From positions 1-12,142 of the forward strand of contig JAUIKJ010000041.1 in the NCBI GenBank assembly GCA_030430835.1: 12,142 nt of DNA. Direction: 5' to 3'. The notes beneath the pieces are model-generated. The model saw only the letters and a list, made by a program, of their open reading frames with translations. It ran no database searches and had not been told where the DNA came from. The translations under genes were made by a program, and so were the position numbers. The stretch's first letter is position 1; the number at the start of each line of letters is the position of its first letter. This document shows, one piece after another, positions 1-6,835 of this stretch. The stretch comes from Candidatus Hydrogenedentota bacterium. GTDB lineage: Bacteria; Hydrogenedentota; Hydrogenedentia; Hydrogenedentales; JAEUWI01.

Positions 1-280
1 TCGGACCCACAAGCGTACTCATGTCCCGGGTCGCCGCGCGAAACAGGGGCAATATCCTGGCCAAGTGCCCGAATACCGGGAATCCCGCAAATTCGGTCGC
101 CCCCCCTTGGCTTACGCCGTTTCCGTGCTTCTGGGCCGTATCGATCGCACACACCCCGTGGGTGCCGTTGCGCCGCTACGCCTCGATCGGACAGATTCGT
201 TACACTGCGGGAGCACAAACTTGTTGCCCGGTTCCTGACGCGCGCGTCCGGAAGGCGCTGGGTGGGAAGGAGGGCGAAGC
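1..280. other. Leader region with no supported gene
   Basis: No reading frame here looks like a protein. A minus-strand ATG at 22-20 opens a frame leaving the window after seven codons, but no convincing Shine-Dalgarno sequence precedes it. An 11-base dyad (CGGGA-A-TCCCG, 77-87) and a TACACT hexamer at 201-206 are visible; TACACT could be a -10 for the next gene but lacks a good -35 partner. Confidence 0.4.
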
Positions 281-1609
281 GTGCGCACGCGCCTCTTGAA
301 CCTGTGGGATACGATCGTATCGAGCTACTGGCTCGTGCCCGGCAGCATGGCCACGGGCATGGTGCTCATGGCCTTGGGCCTGCCAGTCGTCGATGCGCGC
401 TTCAAGCCGGATGTCATCCAGCAGTTCATGTGGCTGGAGATTACGCCACGGTCCGCACAGACGATTCTGGCGAGCATCGCCAGCGCAAACGTATCGATCG
501 TCGGCGTCGTCTTTTCGATCACGATCCTCACGCTGTCGATCGCGTCGTCGCAGTTGGGGCCGCGTCTGCTCCGAACCTTCATGGCGGAACGCTCCACACA
601 CTTCGCTCTGGGGCTGTATCTCTCAACGGCGGTGTACTGTCTGATTCTTCTCACCATCGTGAAGGATATCGAGAACAACGGCTTTGTGCCGCACCTCTCC
701 ATGATATTTGCGCTGCTCTGTGCCATCTTCGGCCTGGGATATCTCATCTTCTTCATCCACCGCGTGGCACAGTTGATCCAGACGCCGAACATTGTCGAGT
801 CCGTGGCCTGCGATTTGGATCGTGCGATTCTCCGCCTCTTCCCCAAGGCGCTTGGCGAAGGCGGTTCGCCCCTGGATCGGCCGGAGGATCTTCCGGCGGA
901 AGACGCCTTCGCCCCGATACAGGCACGCAACGAGGGCTATCTGCAGGGCCTGGATCAAGAGGATCTCTTTCGTCTCGCGAGACGCGAGGACGTGCTTGTC
1001 CGTTTCCTCCACCGGCCGGGGCAGTTTGTCGCGCGCGGCGAAACGATCGCGGCCGTCTGGCCCGCGGAGAAGTTTTCGGAGGACCTGGAATCGGCACTGA
1101 ACGAAATCTGTGTTTTCGGCAACCGCCGCACACCGCGGCAAGATCTCGAATGCGCCATTGATGAGCTGACGGAGGTGGCCGTGCGCGCCTTGTCCGCGGG
1201 GATCAACGATCCCTTCACCGCGGTGAACTGTGTCGACCGGCTGGGCGCGGCCCTCGCGCGGCTCGCACAACGCGAGATACCCAGCGCCTATCGCTACGAC
1301 GACGCGGGTGCGTTGCGCGTCATCGTGCAACCCGAGAGCTTCTCCTCCGCGCTGAACGCGGCCTTTGACCAGATTCGGCAGTATGGATGTGAGAGTGTCG
1401 CCATTCTGATCCGCATTGTTGAAGCGCTTACGACAATCGCCCGGGTGGCTCGCCGCGATGCGGATCGTGATGCCGTGGCGCGGCAAGCCGAGATGGTGCT
1501 GCGCGCGGCGGAAGCGCATATCCAGGAACAGAACGACCGCGCCGACATCGCCGAGCGCCACGCCGCACTTCAGATCATCCTCGATAACCGGCCACCGTTG
1601 GCACGTTGA
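281..1609 (+). CDS. DUF2254 family integral membrane protein
   Basis: A predicted inner-membrane protein of the DUF2254 family, whose function is unknown. Four hydrophobic segments lie in the N-terminal half (about residues 16-37, 62-88, 108-127 and 138-160), followed by a soluble, probably cytoplasmic region of about 280 residues. The family hallmark is clear at residues 303-323 (ALSAGINDPFTAVNCVDRLG). The 442-residue length fits the family. The start is GTG, chosen because AAGGAGGG at 267-274 sits six bases before it and the protein begins directly ahead of the first membrane segment. No ATG near the start serves better. The gene appears monocistronic: 284 bases containing a terminator-like hairpin separate it from the next gene. 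Family assignment is firm; its role cannot be read from the sequence. Confidence 0.92.
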   Translation: MRTRLLNLWDTIVSSYWLVPGSMATGMVLMALGLPVVDARFKPDVIQQFMWLEITPRSAQTILASIASANVSIVGVVFSITILTLSIASSQLGPRLLRTFMAERSTHFALGLYLSTAVYCLILLTIVKDIENNGFVPHLSMIFALLCAIFGLGYLIFFIHRVAQLIQTPNIVESVACDLDRAILRLFPKALGEGGSPLDRPEDLPAEDAFAPIQARNEGYLQGLDQEDLFRLARREDVLVRFLHRPGQFVARGETIAAVWPAEKFSEDLESALNEICVFGNRRTPRQDLECAIDELTEVAVRALSAGINDPFTAVNCVDRLGAALARLAQREIPSAYRYDDAGALRVIVQPESFSSALNAAFDQIRQYGCESVAILIRIVEALTTIARVARRDADRDAVARQAEMVLRAAEAHIQEQNDRADIAERHAALQIILDNRPPLAR

Positions 1610-1775
1610 GGGGACGACGGTGGTGGCATGGATATTGCGCTTTGATTCGGCAGACCGCAATGGCCCCCTAAGCATCGAAGGTTCCGGCGTCCCGCGGTGC
1701 CGGGGACTGAATCGCGTTTCTGATCGTCGTGGTTCCGATTTGCCCGTAGCACTTCGGCGCCCGCGTTCCGCTCAA

Positions 1776-1810
1776 CCCCGCGCCGAAACTTCGCCGGCGC
1801 GGGGCGTTTT
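1776..1810 (+). terminator. Intrinsic terminator-like hairpin ahead of the encapsulin operon
   Basis: CCCCGCGCCG (1776-1785) pairs perfectly with CGGCGCGGGG (1795-1804) around a 9-base loop and is followed by CGTTTT. It lies 166 bases after the DUF2254 stop and 83 bases before the EncFtn start. It could end the upstream transcript or, if the operon promoter lies further upstream, act as an attenuator in the encapsulin leader. The rest of 1610-1893 shows only a weaker CCGGC/GCCGG hairpin (1684-1703) and no convincing promoter. Confidence 0.65.
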
Positions 1811-1893
1811 CCCGCACCGACCGGGTTGCGCACCGAACCCACCGGCGCGTGTCCGGCGCGAGCACCATAGATACCCAACCCAAGGAGACGAAG

Positions 1894-2250
1894 ATGACCA
1901 TTGAATACCACGAGCCGCCATCCGAATTGAGCGCGCGCACGCGCGATCTCCACCGCGCCTATTGCAGTGTGGTCGAGGAGTTCGAGGCCATCGACTGGTA
2001 CGAGCACCGGCTCGATGTGACCGAGGACGAGGAGTTGCGCAGCCTCATCAAGCACAATCAGGACGAGGAGTGCGAGCACGCGGCGATGGCGTTGGAATGG
2101 CTTCGGCGGCGCGTGCCTGCGCTGGATGCGCAATTGCGCAAGTACCTGTTTACCGAGGGCCCCCTGACCGAGGTGGGCCACGGCGAAGCGAAGGGGAACA
2201 CGGACGGCAGCCTCGGCTTGGCCAAGGCAACGAAAGGAGAGAAGGCATGA
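1894..2250 (+). CDS. Encapsulated ferritin (EncFtn), encapsulin cargo
   Basis: An encapsulated ferritin-like ferroxidase of 118 residues: it should oxidise Fe(II) and feed mineralised iron into the encapsulin shell encoded next door. It shows the short two-helix EncFtn pattern, which assembles as dimers into a ring-shaped decamer with iron sites at the interface. SVVEEFEAIDWY (25-36) carries Glu28, Glu29, Glu31 and Trp35; HNQDEECEHAAM (54-65) carries Glu59 and His62. By family knowledge, Glu29, Glu59 and His62 match Glu32, Glu62 and His65 of the Rhodospirillum rubrum ferroxidase centre. The tail DGSLGLAKATKG after a flexible stretch looks like the encapsulation signal. The start is ATG 1894, not the in-frame ATG at 1849, because AAGGAG at 1882-1887 is six bases upstream and the family begins here. 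Its stop overlaps the shell gene start (ATGA). Confidence 0.95.
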   Translation: MTIEYHEPPSELSARTRDLHRAYCSVVEEFEAIDWYEHRLDVTEDEELRSLIKHNQDEECEHAAMALEWLRRRVPALDAQLRKYLFTEGPLTEVGHGEAKGNTDGSLGLAKATKGEKA

Positions 2251-3050
2251 AGAGCCTACTCAAACGGGATATTGCACCCGTCACCGAGAAAGCCTGGAAA
2301 CTGATCGACGCGGAAGCGACCGAACTGCTGCACACACACCTGAGTGCGCGCAGCGTGTGCGACCTGTCGGGTCCGCATGGCTGGGAACATGCCGCGGTCA
2401 ACACGGGCCGCCTGACCCTTGCCGAGTCCCAGAAGGACCAGGACATCGCATGGGGCACGCGTGAGGTGTTGCCGCTGGTCGAGGTGCGGGTACCCTTCCG
2501 CATCGCACAGATGGAGCTGGATTCCGTGGATCGTGGCCTGCAGAATCCCAACCTGGATGCACTGGAGCAGGCCGCGCGCAAGATCGCCACCTTCGAGGAA
2601 CGTGCGATCTACCATGGCTTCGAGGCCGCGGGTATCGCAGGCATCCGCGAGGCATCGCCGCATGCGGCGATCACGTTCCCGAAGGACCCGGCGAAGTACT
2701 CGCATACCATCGCGGCGGCCATTGAACAGCTGAAGGCGGCGGGCGTCGAAGGCCCCTATGCTGCCGTGCTGGATACGGATCGCTACCGCACCCTGATGCA
2801 GAGTGTGGAGCCCGGCTTCCCGCCTGCGCGGGTGGTGGAGCAGTTGCTGGAGAGCCACGCGATCTGCTGGAGCCCCGGCATCGACGGGGGTGTGGTGGTG
2901 TCGCAACGTGGCGGCGATTTCGAGCTCACGATTGGACAAGACCTCTCCATCGGATACGCGGAGCACGATCGCGACGAGGTGGAGCTGTTCTTTACGGAGT
3001 CCTTCACCTTCCGCGTGATCGAGGGTGCGGCAGCGGTTGCGCTGAACTGA
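2247..3050 (+). CDS. Family 1 encapsulin shell protein (HK97-fold)
   Basis: The shell-forming protein of an encapsulin nanocompartment, self-assembling into an icosahedral cage by the HK97 phage-capsid fold. At 267 residues it matches the family 1 length. Conserved landmarks are LLKRDIAPVTEKAW (4-17), the N-terminal helix region that holds cargo peptide; GPHGWEHAAVNTGRL (42-56); LPLVEVRVPF (75-84); MELDSVDRG (89-97); EGPYAAVLDTDRY (168-180); and RGGDFELTIGQDLSIGY (221-237). Translation is coupled to EncFtn: ATG 2247 overlaps its TGA by four bases, with AAGGAG at 2234-2239 inside the cargo gene. The tryptophan implicated in flavin binding by the Thermotoga maritima shell appears to be Met89 here, by alignment from memory. 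An intrinsic terminator follows 23 bases after the stop. No peroxidase or other cargo gene is adjacent, supporting an iron-storage role. Confidence 0.96.
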   Translation: MKSLLKRDIAPVTEKAWKLIDAEATELLHTHLSARSVCDLSGPHGWEHAAVNTGRLTLAESQKDQDIAWGTREVLPLVEVRVPFRIAQMELDSVDRGLQNPNLDALEQAARKIATFEERAIYHGFEAAGIAGIREASPHAAITFPKDPAKYSHTIAAAIEQLKAAGVEGPYAAVLDTDRYRTLMQSVEPGFPPARVVEQLLESHAICWSPGIDGGVVVSQRGGDFELTIGQDLSIGYAEHDRDEVELFFTESFTFRVIEGAAAVALN

Positions 3051-3073
3051 AGGGGACACAGACAGCCTCGCTT

Positions 3074-3104
3074 TGCCCGGGCCGGCGACGGTCCGGGCAT
3101 TTTT
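3074..3104 (+). terminator. Intrinsic terminator of the encapsulin operon
   Basis: TGCCCGG (3074-3080) pairs with CCGGGCA (3093-3099). The stem extends inward by a G-T wobble and two C-G pairs to a six-base loop, and five T residues follow (3100-3104). It begins 23 bases after the shell stop codon and fits a Rho-independent terminator for the operon. Confidence 0.88.
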
Positions 3105-3149
3105 CATAGCCTAGTCCTTGCCGGATGCACGTGCGCTTTTGCGTGGTCC

Positions 3150-3162
3150 TTGCACAATGCAA
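3150..3162. promoter_or_regulatory. Possible upstream activator dyad for the sigma-54 promoter
   Basis: TTGCA-CAA-TGCAA is a 5-base inverted repeat centred near 3156, about 85 bases before the start point expected from the sigma-54 promoter. Enhancer-binding proteins usually sit 80-150 bases upstream, so the position is right, but the dyad is short and matches no activator I know. A second palindrome, GCACGTGC, lies at 3127-3134. Confidence 0.22.
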
Positions 3163-3213
3163 AGCAGACCTGGTTCCCACCCCTCAGGGTGTAACGAATG
3201 TAGGCGAATTTTC

Positions 3214-3229
3214 TGGCATCGAAGTTGCA
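3214..3229 (+). promoter_or_regulatory. Sigma-54 (RpoN) -24/-12 promoter
   Basis: TGGCATCGAAGTTGCA fits the sigma-54 consensus TGGCAYG-N4-TTGCW with the required spacing of 12 bases between the -24 GG and -12 GC, differing at one weakly conserved position. Transcription would start near 3241, leaving about 30 bases of leader with an AAGGAGG site before the lipoprotein ATG at 3272. This implies activation by an enhancer-binding protein not encoded in the window. Confidence 0.75.
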
Positions 3230-3271
3230 TTACCCAGACACCGCAGACGCGGGCAACAAGGAGGACAGAAA

Positions 3272-3727
3272 ATGACAAAGACATTCATCGCCGCTCTATG
3301 CACCGTCGCGGCATTCACCTTTACCGGCTGTCCGACGGTCCCGGGCACCTTTGAAGTGTGGGTCGTGAACACCAGCGGAACGGTCACCGTAACGAACGTC
3401 AAGTTGGTGAACGATGCCGACATGGACGACTTTCGCGAGTTCCCGGCGGATCAGGATCCGGCCACCGCGCGGGTGCTGACCAATGTCCCGCTCGGTGATC
3501 TGGAAGGCAATACGATTACCGTCGAAGTGACGGGCGAAACCGGCGGCCAGGTCTTGGAGGATGTTGACGCGGACATCCGTGTTCCCGATGCGCTGCAGTC
3601 AGGTTCGGTATTGGTCATCGTGCTGGGCGGCGACAACATCGTCAGTTTCAGCGGTGAGTACATTCCGCTTGAGGACGCCAGCAAGGGAGAACTGATGTTC
3701 CGCAACCATTTGCTCGGCGCGCTTTAA
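3272..3727 (+). CDS. Small acidic lipoprotein of unknown function
   Basis: I do not recognise the family. The 151-residue product begins MTKTFIAALCTVAAF, a short basic and hydrophobic signal, and ends its signal with FTGC (Cys20 as the lipidated residue), so a membrane-anchored lipoprotein of about 131 mature residues is expected. The mature part alternates short hydrophobic stretches with Thr, Val and Asp (FEVWVVNTSGTVTVTNVKL, residues 27-45), suggesting a small beta-sandwich. It is clearly acidic. ATG 3272 is chosen over the upstream in-frame ATG at 3125 because AAGGAGG at 3258-3264 precedes it by seven bases, it starts the signal peptide, and the sigma-54 promoter lies between the two. A perfect 13-bp hairpin follows. 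Separate promoter and terminators on both sides make it a single-gene unit. Confidence 0.85.
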   Translation: MTKTFIAALCTVAAFTFTGCPTVPGTFEVWVVNTSGTVTVTNVKLVNDADMDDFREFPADQDPATARVLTNVPLGDLEGNTITVEVTGETGGQVLEDVDADIRVPDALQSGSVLVIVLGGDNIVSFSGEYIPLEDASKGELMFRNHLLGAL

Positions 3728-3788
3728 CCCCACTCCCGTCGGGCGTGAGCATTCCCACTCTCCCTCACGTCCCGTCCCACTCCCACCG

Positions 3789-3822
3789 GCCCCGTGCAGC
3801 GTTTCCCGCCGCTGCACGGGGC
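3789..3822 (+). terminator. Strong hairpin, probable terminator of the lipoprotein gene
   Basis: GCCCCGTGCAGCG (3789-3801) and CGCTGCACGGGGC (3810-3822) form a perfect 13-bp stem with an 8-base loop. TCGTCGTTT follows, so the T tract is poor on the plus strand and absent on the minus strand. It lies between the convergent lipoprotein and hydrolase genes and may stop transcription from both sides. Confidence 0.7.
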
Positions 3823-3862
3823 TCGTCGTTTGATTGGACGTGGGAAGTGGATCCGCCGCGGG

Positions 3863-4807
3863 TCAGGCGGCGTCGTCCAGCGTCGCCGCGGGTGCGATGG
3901 GATGGCGCGAGAGGAAATCGAGGATCTCGCTGCGGTACGCCGGGTCGCGCTGGATATAGAAGTGATCGGCCCCTTCGATAATGCGGGTCTCGTGGTGCTG
4001 CATCACGCCTTCCGCCCGGCGCACATCGGCCACCAACGGGTCAAGGCTGCCGATGATAAACAGCACCGGTACCTCGTTGACGCGCACGTAGGACTCGGGT
4101 ACCGCGAGCGCGCCCATGGAATCGGCCAGCGCCGCGAGGGCGGCTTCATCGTTCATGTAGCCGACCACCGCGTTCGCGACGGTGACGGTCATCCAATCGG
4201 GTTCTTTGCCGCCGGGGCGCAGGGTCTCCAGCAGTACATCGAAACCGCCTCCTTCCTTGAGGGCCTTGGCCAGGGCCTGCGCCACGGGCAGCCGTTCTTC
4301 CGGCTCCGCCCAGCCGAAGCCGCTGATCACCGCGCTCTGGAAGCGGTCGGGATAGCGGGACAGCGCCTTGAAGGAGATCATGCCGCCGAGCGAGTGGCCG
4401 CCGACGTGTGCCTTCTCGATGTCCAGATGGTTCATCAGGCGAACGATATCGTCGGTCAACCGCAGACCATAGGCCTCGGGGTCGTGCGGCTTGTCGCTGT
4501 AGCTGTGACCGCGGCAGTCGAGCGTGATCACGCGGTAGTGCTCGGCGAGCGCATCGAGGGTGCCGGATCGCCGCCAGGTGAGATCGCCATTCATGGCGAA
4601 GCCATGCAACAGGATCAGGGGCTCACCGCTGCCCTGATCGGTGTAGTGCAGACGAACGCCGGCAGAGTCGAAGTACTGCCCTTCCAGGGGGTAGCCCATG
4701 AGCGGGGCGAAGGACCCCCAGGCGGTGTAGCCGGTCACCAGGACGAGCGAGGCGAGGAGATAGGACTTCTTGCGAACGATGAACTGAGGTAGGCTGGAGG
4801 GATTCAA
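3863..4807 (-). CDS. Membrane-anchored alpha/beta hydrolase
   Basis: An alpha/beta-hydrolase fold protein of 314 residues, substrate unknown. The catalytic set is complete: oxyanion-hole motif LLHGF (66-70), nucleophile elbow GHSLGG with Ser139, acid Asp256 in GSLDPLV, and His282 in GADHF. A hydrophobic stretch after a basic start (about residues 16-35) suggests an N-terminal anchor or uncleaved signal with the enzyme facing the periplasm. The start codon is TTG, supported by AAGGAG (minus strand; plus positions 4813-4818) five bases upstream and a sigma-70-type promoter about 30 bases before it. No better ATG exists. It diverges from the DMT transporter. Close relatives include esterases, epoxide hydrolases and dehalogenases; the visible motifs do not separate these. 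Confidence 0.9.
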   Translation of the reverse strand: MNPSSLPQFIVRKKSYLLASLVLVTGYTAWGSFAPLMGYPLEGQYFDSAGVRLHYTDQGSGEPLILLHGFAMNGDLTWRRSGTLDALAEHYRVITLDCRGHSYSDKPHDPEAYGLRLTDDIVRLMNHLDIEKAHVGGHSLGGMISFKALSRYPDRFQSAVISGFGWAEPEERLPVAQALAKALKEGGGFDVLLETLRPGGKEPDWMTVTVANAVVGYMNDEAALAALADSMGALAVPESYVRVNEVPVLFIIGSLDPLVADVRRAEGVMQHHETRIIEGADHFYIQRDPAYRSEILDFLSRHPIAPAATLDDAA

Positions 4808-4836
4808 TGGGGCTCCTTTTCTAGAACGCGGAGCGC

Positions 4837-4865
4837 ATCATATCTCATAACTCGTTTTATAGCAA
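4837..4865 (-). promoter_or_regulatory. Sigma-70-type promoter for the alpha/beta hydrolase
   Basis: Read on the minus strand, TTGCTA (4865-4860) is followed after 17 bases by TATGAT (4842-4837), matching 4 of 6 and 5 of 6 consensus positions. Transcription would start near 4830, leaving a leader of about 20 bases with the AAGGAG site and TTG start. The surrounding sequence is the most AT-rich in the window. Confidence 0.6.
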
Positions 4866-4873
4866 TACTTTAA

Positions 4874-4885
4874 GACCAAACGGTC
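4874..4885. promoter_or_regulatory. Operator-like dyad GACC-N4-GGTC
   Basis: GACCAAACGGTC is a 4-base inverted repeat with a four-base spacer, set just upstream of the hydrolase -35 box and between two divergent genes. AGACC-N4-GGTC patterns are common among TetR-family operators. No regulator gene is in the window, so the assignment rests on position and symmetry only. Confidence 0.35.
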
Positions 4886-4898
4886 AGATATGGAATCG

Positions 4899-4926
4899 TT
4901 AAGAAACAAACACTTCGTAGTATTAC
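4899..4926 (+). promoter_or_regulatory. Weak promoter candidate for the DMT transporter
   Basis: TTAAGA (4899-4904), a 16-base spacer and TATTAC (4921-4926) match 4 of 6 positions each. It lies about 70 bases before the likely start codon in the AT-rich divergent region. Support is modest because AT-rich DNA yields such matches by chance. Confidence 0.3.
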
Positions 4927-4993
4927 ATCCCGATGTCAACAATATCCTCGAGCGTGCATGGCACGGTCACCAACGGGGATAATGGGGGCAGCT

Positions 4994-5914
4994 ATGACTG
5001 CCCACGATGCCGCCCTCCTCCAGAACACCGCCAGCCTGAACCGCCGCGCCGCGACCGAGATGTTCTTCGCCGCCTTCGCGTTTTCGGTGATGAACTGTGT
5101 CGCCCATGGCCTCGGCGGGGTCTTGCCATGGCCCGTGATCGCCTGTGGCCGAATCGCCCTGACGCTGGTCTTTGCGCTCGCGGTTCTCTGGCGGCTGGGG
5201 CGCAAGCCGATCGTGGTGGGCACCCCGGCGCTGTGGTGCCGCAGCCTGGCCGGATCCTGCGGCCTGCTCTTCACATTCTATAGCCTGACGCACCTCTCGA
5301 TTACCGAGGCTTCCGCCATCATCGCGACCAACCCGCTCTGGCTCGTGGTCATCCTCGCGGTGGTTTTTCGCGAACCGATCCACGCGCGCACCTGGTTCTG
5401 CATGGCGCTGGCGCTCTTCGGGGTATGGCTGATCAAGCGGCCGTCTTTCTCGCTCGACGCGCTGGCGGGCGACAGTTTCCCCGTCTTCGTCGCACTGGCG
5501 GGCGCCTTTGTCATTGCCGTGGCAAAGGTGGCGCTGAGCCGCTGTGGTGACCTGCCGGCCACCGCCGTGGTGGCGCACTACGCGGCGTGCGCCACCATTG
5601 TTTCTGCAGCGCTCGCCTTTGCCCTCGGTGGCTGGACACAGTCCGGACCGGCGCTGGCCGCATCGGCCTGGGTCGGTCTCGCGGCGATGGGCGTCGCCGG
5701 TACCTTTGGCCAGTACTTCATGACCCGCGCCTACGGCCGTGGCTACGCGCCGATGGTCGCGCTGATCGGGCTCGTGCACATCGTGTTCGGCGCCGCCTAC
5801 GACGTGTTTATCTGGGGCCACGCCTTTGACCGCTGGACGGCGATCGGCATTACGACCATTGTCGCCGCCGTCGCCTTCAGCGTCACCGCGAACGCAGGGC
5901 GCGCGAAGGCCTAG
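4994..5914 (+). CDS. EamA/DMT-superfamily transporter
   Basis: A drug/metabolite transporter superfamily permease of 306 residues with about ten hydrophobic segments in two EamA-type repeats (roughly residues 22-147 and 161-297). The first repeat ends in the typical pattern ASAIIATNPLWLVVILAVVFREPIHARTWFCMALALFGVWLI (106-147); the second includes GTFGQYFMTRAYGRGYAPMVALI (237-259). This topology exports or imports small metabolites such as amino acids or nucleosides, but the substrate cannot be read off. The start is uncertain: in-frame ATGs occur at 4958, 4982 and 4994. I prefer 4994 because GGGGGC precedes it at a usable distance; 4982 with GGGGAT before it is nearly as good. It diverges from the hydrolase and converges with the esterase, 30 bases away. 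Confidence 0.88.
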   Translation: MTAHDAALLQNTASLNRRAATEMFFAAFAFSVMNCVAHGLGGVLPWPVIACGRIALTLVFALAVLWRLGRKPIVVGTPALWCRSLAGSCGLLFTFYSLTHLSITEASAIIATNPLWLVVILAVVFREPIHARTWFCMALALFGVWLIKRPSFSLDALAGDSFPVFVALAGAFVIAVAKVALSRCGDLPATAVVAHYAACATIVSAALAFALGGWTQSGPALAASAWVGLAAMGVAGTFGQYFMTRAYGRGYAPMVALIGLVHIVFGAAYDVFIWGHAFDRWTAIGITTIVAAVAFSVTANAGRAKA

Positions 5915-5938
5915 GGGCGCCTCGGAAGCAACGCGCCC
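5915..5938. terminator. Possible shared hairpin between convergent genes
   Basis: GGGCGC (5915-5920) pairs with GCGCCC (5933-5938) around a 12-base loop in the 30-base gap between the DMT and esterase stop codons. There is no T tract on either strand, so terminator function is only suggested by placement. Confidence 0.3.
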
Positions 5939-5944
5939 GGTGGA

Positions 5945-6808
5945 CTACTTCAAGATCGCGCGTGCGCGGAGCCAGTCGAGGCAACGGTCGGGCCAGGTTG
6001 CGAAGGCGGGATCGCCACCACCAAGCCCGAGGCCGTGGCGGCCTTTCTCGTACACGTGCAGTTCGGCGGGCACGCCGTGCTGCACGCAGGCCTCGTAGAG
6101 CATCAACGCGTTCTGCACGGGGACGGATTGGTCTTCGGTCGTGTGGACGATAAAGATAGGCGGCGTCTCTTCGTCTACGTTCTTCTCGGCGGACATCCTC
6201 GTGATCATGTCGTCGTCGGGGTTCTCGCCGAGCAGATTCTTACGCGATCCCTTGTGGGTGTAGGGGTCGGTCATGGTGATGACGGGGTACCCCAGAATCG
6301 CGAAGTTCAGTGCCGCGCTCGCCCACTCGATCGGGTCGGCCGCACCGAGGTCGCCGCCCTGCGGCTGCGTCGCCGCAGTTGCGGTGAGGTGACCGCCTGC
6401 GGAAAACCCAATCATCCCGATACGCGCAGGGTCGACCTTCCAGTCGCCCGCGTTGGCGCGCACGGTGCGTACGGCGCGTTGTGCGTCCATCAGCGGCACG
6501 GGATGGCCGTAGTCCGGTGCATGGCGGTAACGCAGCACGAAGGCCGCGATGCCCGCCTCGTTGAGCCATTCCGCGATCTGCTGCCCCTCGTGATCCACGG
6601 CAAGGTTGCCATAGCCCCCGCCGGGACACACGACGACACCCACGCCAGTCGCCTCGTCCGGAAGGTAGACGGTGAGCGTTGGATCGTGGCCCTCGCCCGT
6701 ACCCTTCGACATCGGCGGACCGTCTGGCCAGAGCGGGAGCACAAGCGGCTCAGCGGTGGCGGTGAGGGCAAGGCATGTGAAAGCCATGGCGGCGAGCAGG
6801 GTCTTCAT
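5945..6808 (-). CDS. Secreted alpha/beta-hydrolase esterase (BD-FAE/acetylxylan-esterase-like)
   Basis: A 287-residue exported esterase of the alpha/beta-hydrolase group that includes feruloyl and acetyl-xylan esterases. MKTLLAAMAFTCLALTATA is a signal peptide with cleavage after Ala19. The mature protein begins with PLVLPLWPDGPP, typical of this group, then the oxyanion motif CPGGGY (61-66), nucleophile elbow GFSAGGH with Ser136, Asp226 in HTTEDQSVP and His258 in KGRHGLGLGGG. By family knowledge it should remove acyl groups from plant or algal polysaccharides, but no polysaccharide lyase or glycosidase is nearby. Start ATG 6808 is chosen because it opens the signal peptide and GGGAG lies just upstream; the frame remains open about 55 codons further upstream, but that stretch runs into the repeat at 6887-7074 and is not protein-like. 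Confidence 0.9.
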   Translation of the reverse strand: MKTLLAAMAFTCLALTATAEPLVLPLWPDGPPMSKGTGEGHDPTLTVYLPDEATGVGVVVCPGGGYGNLAVDHEGQQIAEWLNEAGIAAFVLRYRHAPDYGHPVPLMDAQRAVRTVRANAGDWKVDPARIGMIGFSAGGHLTATAATQPQGGDLGAADPIEWASAALNFAILGYPVITMTDPYTHKGSRKNLLGENPDDDMITRMSAEKNVDEETPPIFIVHTTEDQSVPVQNALMLYEACVQHGVPAELHVYEKGRHGLGLGGGDPAFATWPDRCLDWLRARAILK

Positions 6809-6835
6809 GTGGCATATCTCCCAAGGGTTCGTGCG

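Noticed and set aside
1..22. Start of a divergent minus-strand gene at ATG 22-20
   Set aside because: Only seven codons fit in the window and no Shine-Dalgarno or promoter supports it.
1849..1893. Earlier ATG for EncFtn at 1849
   Set aside because: The extra 15 residues are not family-like and the AAGGAG site at 1882-1887 serves ATG 1894.
3125..3271. Upstream ATG extending the lipoprotein by 49 residues
   Set aside because: The extension hides the signal peptide, crosses the sigma-54 promoter, and lacks a ribosome site; ATG 3272 has AAGGAGG at ideal distance.
4966..4981. TGGCACG at 4959-4965 as a second sigma-54 promoter ahead of the DMT gene
   Set aside because: The -24 part matches but the -12 position reads CCAAC, lacking the required GC.
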